From Hygrocybe punicea (lineage: Eukaryota; Basidiomycota; Agaricomycetes; Agaricales; Hygrophoraceae): 64,000 bases of DNA. How positions within the stretch are numbered: the stretch's first letter is position 1; the number at the start of each line of letters is the position of its first letter. The stretch lies in the NCBI GenBank assembly GCA_963556145.1, contig OY744464.1, forward strand, positions 7,415,508 through 7,479,507, in the 5' to 3' direction. Of the stretch, positions 55,120 through 64,000 are shown one piece after another. The notes beneath the pieces are model-generated. The model was not told where the DNA came from. It did no database searches and saw nothing but the letters and a program-made list of their open reading frames with translations. The position numbers and the translations under genes were made by a program.

Positions 55120-56685
55120 CCTTTCACATGTCTGTTTTGTTTCATGTCTGTATAGTGCACTGGTTGTATTGTAAAATCAAGTTGAAGTGTGAACTCCGAC
55201 CAAAGTTACTGCATGAACTTGAATGATGCCCTTTGAGTCAGGCTTCGGTTCTCTTCTGTCCCTCTAACATCTACTCCCTCAGTTCTCTCCGGCCCAATCA
55301 CAAATTCCAAACCATCTATTTGGGACCTTTGGATCCTTCTCCATTGGTCACAAGGCTCCTTTTCGCAGGCCTGGGCCTGGGCCTTCGTCGTTCTCTCTCT
55401 CTTTCACCGTCCTGTTCCTCTGCCCACAGTTCTGTTCTGTCAATCTGCTCTGATTGCACATTTGGAAGTTCTCCAGTGGAATCAGATGTAGATGCCTTGG
55501 TGGTAGGTTTGCCCAATGGCTCTAATCTGTCCCGTTGAGTTGGTTGAGCATCCTGGAACATCCCTTTTCCAGCAACTCAGGAAGATGCACTACACATGCT
55601 GGAAACTACAACTGCTAGACAGGATATTTTACAGCTTGAAAAGAATGGCAGATTTCGGGAGACGAAGCTCCGTGCCAAAATTTGCAACATGAAGGCAAAG
55701 CAGGCTTCAAGAAAGCTTCAGGTTGCTGAAATATATGCTTCTCGCATTTATTGGGTCATGAGAAAGTGTGGTAATAAGGGTGTCCTGTCGCCTGTTACTA
55801 GGAATCTGGACAATGTACATCTAAAATCAAACAGTGGTCAGGGTTTTTTGAATTGCTGAGGCCATACTATAATTGACAGTGTTTTGTAGTTGTACGCTAT
55901 GTGGACACGCGGGACAGGCAGCTTACCATATGTCTGGATTATTGTTCATCAATGATCCGTCATAATCATAGCATATTGTTTCAATTTCCCCACTGCTATG
56001 CTGCTCATTGACAACGAAAATATATATCTAGATGGTCATGACCCAAAATATAGAAATTTCTTTGAGAATACTTGGAGCGTGAGTAGTCGCTAATTCCACT
56101 CCGTTGGTGATGGGGACTTACTGAAGATCATCAACAGAAGAGATGTCCTGCAAGCTATGAAGTATCTGAAGAGATATTTCTGAAGATGTTTGTGGGCTCG
56201 AGTCTGAAATAAGACAATAACTTGACATGGGGAGACGCCTGATGTGGCAGTTGGTGCTGTGGATGCGCGTAAGCGGTGTGTGGTGACTGCTACTTGGTTT
56301 AGTTTGCAGCTCATGACATTAGCAGTCAAAGTTGCATGGACTACCTCCGTTGAAAACGCTCTTGAAAGGTCCCGTATGGCTAATGGACTACCGATCACCA
56401 ATTGGCTCCCGACGTTTCAACACTTCGAGTCTACATCTTCGTAACCCAAGCATCAGATAATCAACTAGGAGGATACCGGTGAGTCTGGATTGTTGTTCAA
56501 TGTTCGGATTTGATGTTTATGGACGAAATCTGTCGAGTTTGTTTATTTGTTGTGACAAATTCCCATTAGCGCAGTTTCACAACAACCTCAGTCAAGTCTT
56601 TACCCCACAATCTAAGAACCGTCAGATAACTCAGCTCCTTTACCTCCTTTACCTCATTTTTCATCACAGGAACCCGCATTTCAAA
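55120..56685. other. No confident gene
   Basis: Two plus-strand frames (55233-55538, Ser/Leu-rich; 55596-55859, with KNGRFRETKLRAKICNMKAK) may be decayed coding sequence but were not recognised. The rest appears non-coding. Confidence 0.35.
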
Positions 56686-56741
56686 ATGAAGGTAATTACC
56701 ACAAAGATCACTGTGTATATGACACTCACCTTTCGAAGAAA

Positions 56742-57047
56742 ATGTTACGCGCATTTTTCGGAGCGTGTCTGCAGGGACGGAACCTGGGGAAGTTACTTAA
56801 AGGCACGATGAATGGCATGGGCCACCGCATCTTCCCTGCTCGGCTACCGAAACATGACGAACGGCTCGGATTTCATATCGATCGGGGCAGGTTCTGCGGT
56901 GACGGAAAGTATGGAGTGGTAGTGCAGAGGAATGGAAAACCGCACGGTGAGGTATTCACAGCGACGGTGGTGGATCTGAGCGTGGATACTGGCAAAAAAG
57001 TGATTGAGAGGCTCAGTGGGGACGCTAAGGACAAGGGTTATATGTAA
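56742..57047 (+). CDS. Small basic protein of unknown function
   Basis: 101 aa from ATG 56742: MLRAFFGACLQGRNLGKLLKG, then GDGKYGVVVQRNGKPHGEVFTATVV, end KDKGYM. A splice acceptor-like CGAAG directly precedes it and a donor-like ATGAAG-GTAATT lies at 56686-56697, so an upstream exon is possible. No family was recognised. Confidence 0.35.
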   Translation: MLRAFFGACLQGRNLGKLLKGTMNGMGHRIFPARLPKHDERLGFHIDRGRFCGDGKYGVVVQRNGKPHGEVFTATVVDLSVDTGKKVIERLSGDAKDKGYM

Positions 57048-57099
57048 TTTTATAACCTGACAACAATGGGAGGAGTTCATGGGCATCCAGGCCCACTAT

Positions 57100-57780
57100 C
57101 TACACCCTTCATGAACTCGCGCGTACTTCATGAACTCGCGCGAACTCGCGTGTTGCGCATTGAATTACTGTTAGAAAGTGACAAAGTTTTGTCCCTAGTA
57201 CAACCAAGTCCTTCTGCCACCTCTCATCCCGCAACGTTTCCCAGCCACCGGCCTCCCATGCTCTTGACAACGCCCTACACATTCGTTCAATCCCCCGCAT
57301 CCCTACGTTCATCTCCGTTGTCCCAAACGATGTCACTGTGGCCTACATCACCCCCCACATGTGAACCTTCAATCTCCAACTTCCACCTGTCTCCTATGCA
57401 CGTTCGTTCGACCCACAGCAGCTCCATGTCCACCTCCGTGTTCCCAAGTGATGCTGCAGCTGTCCTTGGGCGCCATTTTTGAAAGGCCATTGCTTACATT
57501 GCCCTCGTCTGCTGACCTCAACATCCCACTTCCATCAGTCTTCCGCGCCCTCGATCAGCCCTGTGCACCCTCGTTCAACATGTCGGAGCCCCACTTTCCA
57601 CTTCGTTAGCCCAAATGAGTCCACCACCAACAGCCATACCGCTACCACCTGTTGACATCGGACCCTCGTCTCTCAACCAGTAGTTTCCCGCGTGCACCGG
57701 CCTTCTGCGCCTTGGATTAGCCCCTCGCACCCTCGCTCATCCAGCTGAATCCCCACACTTGCCTCTGTGGTCCCAAATGA
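57100..57780. repeat. Decayed C-rich repeats related to the LTR-element interior
   Basis: Text such as CATTCGTTCAATCCCCCGCA, CACGTTCGTTCGACCCA and CCAAATGATGCTGCAGC recurs in units of about 130-150 bp. It resembles the interior of the element at 50849 (ACGTTCGTTCAATCCCCCGC). No gene. Confidence 0.45.
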
Positions 57781-57856
57781 TGCTGCAGCCGTACCTGGAT
57801 GCCAATTTCAAAGCGCCCTCGCGTGCCGACCCTCGACATCCACCAAGGGACGGATG

Positions 57857-58345
57857 AGGTAGCGAAAGCGTGGAAATTTCATGCACGCACCTTGTAAAGA
57901 TCCCCTTGAGCAGATTGGCAGTGGTTCTTGGGTGATATGATGTCGCTGCGGGTACAGAAAATTCGAATGAGGGATGGGCATCAAAAACAAAATAAACAAT
58001 GATTAGTGCAAAAATTGAGATGAAATCGATGGAAAAAAACATACCGGTATCTAGCGTAGTGCCATAGACACAGAATGCGAGCAGGCTCGCATTGATACGG
58101 CTTACCATTCTGCCATGAAAAATTGCAGAGGCGGGGCTGGCCTGTAAAAACTAGAATTTTAATGGTGAATAATTAGAATGTTTGAAGTATACGAGCACCT
58201 AGAGCTCCCTCATGCGATTCGAAAAAGACCGGAATCATGGTCATATGTGCTGCCGTTGGCGAGAAATAAATCAAGAAGTTTTGAGGCCCAATGAGCCAAA
58301 AGAGTGCAAAGTGTGGCGGTGCACAAACAAATGCAAACAGCTGTA
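57857..58345 (-). repeat. About 480-bp repeat, copy B (inverse of 41869-42349)
   Basis: Inverse orientation of copy A with about 90 percent identity by eye, including the intron-like segments and the GTGCGTGCATGAAATTTCC boundary. It lies about 16 kb from copy A. Confidence 0.6.
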
Positions 58346-58349
58346 ATCT

Positions 58350-58901
58350 GATCTTAGCAGATGTGCAGGGACTCTTTTCTGGGAAAAAACAACCAGATTG
58401 GTGGATGTTGGCAAACCACTGGAGTGGTCATGCTGATGGCATTGGTATTTTCTACGAGGTAACACTTTGCATGTGAATTGTGTGAAAATGCTCACATCTT
58501 GCCGTTTCAAGTTGCCCAAGCACTTGAAGAACTACTGGAAGGCTTGGGGCGATAACATCAATGAAAAAAACACCATCAGTATCAACCAAGGTACATATGA
58601 TGAGATTGAATGCTTACTTTTGCCTTCTGCTCATCTTCTCCCCTACACCTCCACCCTGGCTGCCCAACCAGTTTCAGTCCATCAGCAAGTCACACAGACT
58701 GAACAGAATACACTGACCAACATCCAGGAAGTCTCGGGTTGGCAGGTGTCCACCCTCCTGGGCAGGCACGTGATCAGCCAGTCTGCAGTCCAGTACCACT
58801 ACAGTGACCAGCCAACATGGTCACCACCTGGAAAAGGGAAAAAGCGCAGCCACGACATCGATCTTGATGAGCCAATTCATATCTCCAAATGGTGTGGGTG
58901 A
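58350..58901 (+). pseudogene. Fragment of a repeat-associated protein
   Basis: Reads ADVQGLFSGKKQPDWWMLANHWSG and, after a break, KHLKNYWKAWGDNINEKN ... GWQVSTLLGRHVISQSAVQYHY ... EPIHISKWCG, followed after a stop by CKCCGGLNCEGQFKSKLC. This looks like part of a long dispersed fungal protein with a Cys-rich patch. Not identified. Confidence 0.35.
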
Positions 58902-58909
58902 CACTGCAA

Positions 58910-59905
58910 GTGCTGTGGTGGGCTAAACTGTGAAGGTCAATTCAAGAGCAAGCTATGTGCTCCAAGGCCTCCGAAGGTGTGTTTTCATGACTCACATTAT
59001 CTTTTAGTCCACCTTATCCAATTCCTGGCCAGTGAAACAAGGAAAGCAGGTACTGGAGTGTGGAAAGAGTGAGACAGTACATTAGTTGATTGTTGTAGTC
59101 TATGTCATAGGGATGTTGGTGGTTGTTTTTGTACAAAAAGAACATTCAAATTGTGGAACGGCGGCAATTTGGGGCTCCAAATTGTCATGGCAACTGTGTA
59201 GTGACTGAGAACAGTAAAATATTGACGACTCTCACCTCCTGCTTGGGACGTATTCCATCCACCCCTCCTCCATTAATTATTTAATTTTAATTAATATCTA
59301 CAGGACATACATCTATAATAAGTGAGCCAAATAATCTGGTGACCTGATCAAGCCCCTGAAAGGCCTCAGCCTTATGGCCATGAAGACAATTATCTATGAA
59401 GACACTCAACACCATGAAGACATTTGATGCTATGAAAACACTAGTAGTAGTACTTACTACATACAATTACTTGCAATTGTTTGCGCAACACTTATCTTTT
59501 CTAACGTGGAGTGTCCTGGGTCCTAATGTCATGCCGTGTCTGACATTGAAAATCACATACGGTGAGGCTCGACATGTGGTAATACTTCTTATTTGTCATT
59601 GTAAGCCAGAGCAAACTATCTTCGTGCTGCCCGTTTCCTCAACCTGTGATGGCAGGTGATTTATCCACCTCCAATCTAGGTTGATCCAGAGCCACCTGCG
59701 TCTCAACCAGCTGAGTGGACCTCACAGTGACTGTAGGAAGCATTCCAGAAACGATCAAGTATGTGAGGCATGTAGTTGCTTTTGCCATCATGATGCCGTG
59801 CCGTTAGAACCGCTAGTGTGGGACCGTAAGCATTTAAGTACGTGACAAGGACCCTGGAAAGCGGCCGCTTGACGACAAACGTAACAGCAAATTGGGCGCG
59901 CTGTG
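58910..59905. other. Intergenic, nothing recognised
   Basis: Contains short ATGAAGACA-like direct repeats (59379-59440). The last part should hold the promoter of DUF4436 gene 2. Confidence 0.4.
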
Positions 59906-59911
59906 GACGTG

Positions 59912-59917
59912 TATAAA
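59912..59917 (+). promoter_or_regulatory. TATA box of DUF4436 gene 2
   Basis: TATAAA lies 113 bp upstream of ATG 60025, in a similar place to the paralogue. Confidence 0.5.
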
Positions 59918-60024
59918 TAGGCAGGCAAAAACAATCATATTGGTCCTGCCCACATCAAAACATAAAGTGAGTGCATTCGCAAACCCCTTGTCATCGCTGA
60001 AGTAGACGCAAGCGACTCACAGTC

Positions 60025-61453
60025 ATGCCTTGGCTCAACCGACGCTGGATAATTTTTTTTGCTGCTAGTGCGGCGATTTCGGTTGTAGTGATCTCTGTCC
60101 TGGGATTTCTCAGCTTCAGGGAGGGTGTCAAAGTGAAGAATAAATTCAGTACGTCGGTCTCGTCAATTGTGATATCCTTTTTTTTCCTGCTGACACCGTA
60201 AAGACGCGTACGGTGTGAACACGGACCCAAGCAACGACAACGCTGTGAATTTCTTTACCAATTGGACATCAACAGATCCCGCACTGGGAGCTATCATATC
60301 CGTCGATTCCTTTGATCCAGCAAGCAAGTCTGGTTCTGCAGTATGTTCAAGACGATCGATTCACTTTCTCAGTCTGACTGACGAGAATATAGCTCGGTTT
60401 CCGTATCGACTACCAACCTATCAACCAGTTAGCCGTAGCGAACGGATCTGAGGTGGTCCCAGAAACTCCAGGTAAGCTCTGCCATGCACTTGATGCACGG
60501 TATTAATTTATCGGACAAAAATGTCCAGTTCGGCTCCAGCTCCAGGCCACAACGATTAACTTCGTGGCTAATACCGTCATGGCGTCCCAGTCTCAAAGTC
60601 AAATCTTGGTAATTGGCCAACATCGTCTCGATGTATATTTTAAATTGATGTTTTCACGCTAACGTACAGGACGGGGATCCTAACAGATATCCATTCGACG
60701 TATACACCTTGGAGTACATCATGTCTGCGCACACTGGCAGTCCAACCACGGATCCTCTACCTCTTACGATCTTTGCGCAGGGCACTGTCCAAGGATTCCT
60801 GGTCGACACAGTGTTCCAGGGCCTAGACGATGACGGATCGAGGGTACTGATCACCTTTATTGTCAGACGCAGCGCTATCCTTAAGCTTTTCGCACTGATC
60901 ATCTTCATAAGTCCGTAAACGCAGTCATTCACGTCCAAATATCCTGACGCTGACCTGAATGAATATCCACAGTCATGTGGTGTCTTAGTCTCGGTATTTT
61001 CATAGCTGCTATGTCTGTCTGGTTTAGGGAAAAGAAAGTAGAGCTTCCAGTGGTTGCGATTTCGACGGCGCTGCTTTTTGCATTACCGAACATTCGAAAC
61101 AGCCAGCCAGGCATCCCTCTAGCTGGAACGACGTCTGATAGTGAGTTCATGTTCAGCTGGATTCGCGGCCACTACTCGATACTGATGGGTTCCTATGCAG
61201 CGGTCGGATTCTTTTGGAACATTTTGCTTGTCGCCGTCAGGTTTGAGGGCTCATGAGATACACATGGAAACGTCTTCCTGATCCCCTTCCCATATAGTGC
61301 ATTTACCCTGCTCATCAACTACATTGTCAAGAACCAACGTGTAGGTCAAACAACCCCCATCAAACAACATCACTAAGTCTAGTTTTTCAGGAACGACCGA
61401 AGCCTACAAACGACCCTGAACATACCCCCCTTGCGTTTGGTCTCGATAAATAA
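60025..61453 (+). CDS. DUF4436-type membrane protein, copy 2
   Basis: Nine exons: 60025-60148, 60204-60340, 60393-60471, 60529-60608, 60670-60910, 60973-61140, 61201-61240, 61298-61340, 61391-61453. They sum to 975 nt, 324 aa. The intron positions and phases equal those of copy 1, including the unusual GTCCGT donor after TTCATAA. It starts MPWLNRRWI and shares FDPASKSGSAV, YQPINQLA, QSQSQIL, GDPNRYPFD, RNSQPGIPLAGTTSD and INYIVKNQRERPK. Membrane segments are as in copy 1. The intron 6 text (GTGAGTTCATG...) is stop-free, so an unspliced form would also read through. Confidence 0.8.
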
Positions 61454-61837
61454 GGCGCCACACCGAGGAACACATTGGTTTACAACGAGATATCTACCTA
61501 TGCTTGCTTGTTCGTGAAGGATTCCTTGCATGATATACTCCCTCCGTCAATATGCTTGATGAATAAATTATGAGATCGGCCTCATTCAAATACACAACAC
61601 ATCCTCCGCAACTCCGTATATCTAGCTTCATTCATGCTGTTTCCAACACAATTACGGCTTCGTAGCAAAATTGTATGATTTTGGGCGCGCCATCCTGAAC
61701 GTTGACGGTGGTGTTACTGATCGAGAGCGTTATCTGGGGATTAGGGTTCTCAATGCCCTGGAAGTGCGTTGCAGAGGTCATGTTCCCCATGATGCGGCTC
61801 CTGCGTGTACGGAACGAGGCGCATTCTACAAATGTGA

Positions 61838-62518
61838 TGTGTTTTCGGACGCATTTGGGTCATCCTCGCCGACGGGGCACGGTTCCTCAGCAACGCCATT
61901 GAGGCGTACGACAGTGAGCCAGTGGCACGACTAAATACACTTCCAAAAGATGATCTGCTGAAGTACATGTGGAAGACCGTTGGGGACGAAGCTTTGAACG
62001 GAATATCATTGACGGAAGCTGCCGTAAGAGATGCGTCTGGCGAGCTCAAGTCGATGAAGATGGTGAAATTTTTAGAGAACAAGAGAACAAAAGCACTCAG
62101 TGATGATGTTACGTTTAACATCACCCACTTCCCCTTCGCTGCCACCACCAACTCACCAACCCTTCGCCGCACCGTTATGAGATTCAATTCACACGACTCA
62201 CCTTGCGACAAACTGTGGCAAGATAGTATATCGCCGATCCCAGGGCGCAGGAAAAAAGTATTTTCTGTTCGAAGAATGATTTCCGGGCACGCTGCAGCGC
62301 TGAAGCGCCGTTGCGTTACTAGAATGTGGTCCAAGGCGGTCCAAGGCCCGCCTATACAGCTTGCGGTACAGCGAACATCTTGCTCCTGGTGGCGCTTACT
62401 TAGTTGTGATAAAGCATTGATTATCTGGGTGGTTGGGGCATTTAGGATCGATCGAATTAGTCTGAAACACACGTACACTCCTACAGGTAAGATTCATTCT
62501 GAGATCGGGGCCGCGTGA
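61838..62518 (+). CDS. Unrecognised ORF, possibly a partial gene
   Basis: The open frame reads GRIWVILADGARFLSNAIEAYDSEPVARLN, LPKDDLLKYMWKTVGDEALNGIS and MVKFLENKRTKALSDDVTFNIT, which looks coding, then becomes less protein-like after about 62130. The first ATG is 61922, but the coding-like text starts before it, so a 5-prime exon is missing or lost. No family was recognised. Confidence 0.35.
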   Translation, partial: CVFGRIWVILADGARFLSNAIEAYDSEPVARLNTLPKDDLLKYMWKTVGDEALNGISLTEAAVRDASGELKSMKMVKFLENKRTKALSDDVTFNITHFPFAATTNSPTLRRTVMRFNSHDSPCDKLWQDSISPIPGRRKKVFSVRRMISGHAAALKRRCVTRMWSKAVQGPPIQLAVQRTSCSWWRLLSCDKALIIWVVGAFRIDRISLKHTYTPTGKIHSEIGAA

Positions 62519-62580
62519 TTTTATTAATAAATATCCCTTCAAGAGAGTAATCCCCGCATTGGTCGGATGGTTATGAGGGG

Positions 62581-62628
62581 CCTTGTTGGACAAAATGATT
62601 ATCCTTGAAATTGCTGAATAAACTTTAA
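62581..62628. repeat. 49-bp dispersed repeat, copy B
   Basis: Matches 32255-32303 with about two differences. Confidence 0.55.
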
Positions 62629-62679
62629 ACACCATCAATTATCTTTGCACGACACCAACTCCATTTGCACTCCAACAGA

Positions 62680-62835
62680 TTCAATTCACACGACTTCACC
62701 TTAACTTCTTACACTTCTGTTTTGCTTCGCACTCTTCCTTCTTTACTTCGTACACTTGTGCTTTCACTTTGCACACTCCACTTTCACTTTGAACACTTGC
62801 CCTTTCCACTTCGTACACTCCAAGCCGTGATTTCA
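62680..62835. repeat. CT-rich degenerate short tandem repeats
   Basis: Units like CACTTTGCACACTCCACTTT and CTTCGTACACTT repeat irregularly. The 19-nt text AGATTCAATTCACACGACT at its start also occurs near 62183. Confidence 0.4.
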
Positions 62836-62929
62836 CACTCCAGAGACAAATAAATATTTAATTATTATTAATACTCTGAATATATTATTGTTGACACTTG
62901 CCTTTGCTACCACCAATACTTGTTGTCTC

Positions 62930-64000
62930 ATGGATATTCACGCAGTGATCGGGAAAGTTTGGCGTGAGACTGGTTGCGAACTCATTTTGAAGACACAACT
63001 CACATAATATATCGCCAGAGGATCCAAATGCCGCGGAAGTGGTAAAGATATCTACCGGGCAACTACACCTTGTCCGACCGGAAAACATTCGCTCCTCTAG
63101 GGAGTGCATGTACGTCCCATCTTTACACCGAAACCTTTGTCCTCACATAGCTATTCAGATATAATGAAGCAATGGCGACCATCCGTCGTTTTCCCGCTGT
63201 CGAGCACAATTTTCAGCTTGTCATAACCAGAGTGTACGAAGATGGGGACCAGGAGCTATTAGAGGACGAGGACGAAAGTTCGTGGCCTTCCTTCGCAAGT
63301 TCTCGTTGGAGCATCTTTATCTTAAAATGTTCTGCTGCAGCCGACGAAGAAAGGGTGTTTCTTATCAGCGAAGAATTGGAATTTCGCACAGGTGAAACAG
63401 ATGGCGAACCTACCCTCGTCTGGCGCGATCTCGAGGGCGATGTTGATGAATTCTATGAATTCGTTGCTTCTGGAACCAACGGGCCCACACGCGCGTTCTT
63501 CGAGACGTGTATGTACCGGGCAATGTACGAGCGCAAATACAAGAGGAGTGCAAGTGCTACTCAGGATAAAGATATTGAAGAGTTCATCTGGCGGTCGGTC
63601 TTCATAGCGATTTCGTCATATTAATCTCAACTATCACAGACCCCCGAATATCGAGAAATCTACTCCGCAGCGGAAACCCCCCAACCGCAAACAGACTGCT
63701 GTTTCTTCTCCGAGTACGTCAACTTCCTTTCTACTCCGCAGATCGTTTCTTACGACTTTTTTTATTTACAGCAAGGCCCGTGAAGAGCTTCACAGAGAAT
63801 CTATTCAGTTCCTCGACCGTTTTGTTCGCTCAACATGTCGAGCTCTACCGGTGGGATCTGGACTTGCAGAAATTCCTGAAGCCAGACGAAGAGCTAGGGG
63901 AGAATGCAAGAGACCATTACACGGCCGAGATTATACGGCGGACCGGTTCTGGGTTCGAATATTGGTTGATGGTGTCCAGTGAAGATGGGACTCTACTGGC
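62930..64000 (+). CDS. VID27: VID27 family protein, N-terminal part (runs off the window)
   Basis: Exons 62930-62972, 63019-63109, 63159-63277, 63341-63593, 63640-63713 and 63772 to beyond 64000. Splicing restores family text: NAAEVVKISTGQLHLVRPEN, SRECIYNEAMATIRRF, LLEDEDETDEERVFLI, VWRDLEGDVDEFYEFV and, in the last exon, HVELYRWDLDLQKFLKPDEE and GFEYWLMVSSEDGTLLA. Yeast Vid27 is a cytosolic protein linked by name to vacuolar import and degradation, with WD-type repeats in the C-terminal half (outside this window). The introns are 46-63 nt. Intron 3 (63278-63340) is 63 nt and stop-free, so retention would insert 21 residues without breaking the frame. Confidence 0.85.

Noticed and set aside
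61750..62478. 242-codon minus-strand frame
   Set aside because: It lies opposite a plus-strand frame that reads more like protein; the minus frame shows no motif.
63640..63713. Alternative frame reading TPEYREIYSAAETPQPQ after VID27 exon 4
   Set aside because: It needs another donor and does not join to the downstream exon; the phase giving RPPNIEKSTPQRK continues correctly into HVELYRWDLD.

Overview
The window looks like nuclear DNA of a filamentous basidiomycete, most likely an Agaricomycete. The evidence is the gene content (a 17-intron RPB1, a VID27 homologue, a DUF6535-type membrane protein, two DUF4436-type membrane proteins), introns of 46-67 nt with GT-AG ends, and repeat families typical of mushroom-forming fungi. 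Species cannot be told from the sequence. The class assignment is inference from remembered protein families, since no search was possible.

Layout. 1-16.6 kb is a nest of transposons. A minus-strand element encoding a Ulp1-type protease region and a DDE-transposase-type region runs off the left edge and is split by a complete Ty3/Gypsy element (1401-7949, identical 157-bp LTRs, 4-bp duplication ACGT). Next comes a decayed DDE transposon (9043-14596, 8-bp duplication TGGAATTG) that carries an hAT-like insertion (11272-12555), then a 2-kb long-TIR element with a minisatellite core (14640-16626). 17.4-31.1 kb is the gene-rich part: DUF6535 protein, catalase-related peroxidase, RPB1, a small unknown gene and the first DUF4436 gene. 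31.3-60 kb is again mostly repeats: nested MITEs, an Hsp104/ClpB pseudogene, remnants of a large basidiomycete repeat protein, a Tad-like LINE (about 43.4-50.0 kb), a host-like gene broken by a short non-autonomous LTR element (50849-52849), and a Tc1-like pseudogene. 60.0-64 kb holds the second DUF4436 gene, an unknown ORF and the start of VID27, which continues past the right edge.

Most notable points. (1) The Gypsy gag-pol junction has a textbook -1 frameshift signal: GGGAAAT, 6-nt spacer, 9-bp stem, with the gag stop in the loop. (2) The RPB1 C-terminal heptad repeats continue through six short introns, with predicted micro-exons of 9, 3 and 12 nt that restore heptads; the full model closes at exactly 1739 codons. 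(3) A symmetrical 54-bp palindromic module centred on TCAATTGA recurs at four sites in otherwise unrelated repeat DNA. (4) The short LTR element lacks pol but shares its 5-prime leader and 3-prime end with the Gypsy element, so it looks like a parasite of a related autonomous family.

The single-copy genes are ordinary housekeeping or membrane genes with no visible joint pathway. Their spacing is explained by repeat insertion between them. Identities rest on motif recognition by eye, and intron positions were placed so that reading frames and family motifs stay continuous.
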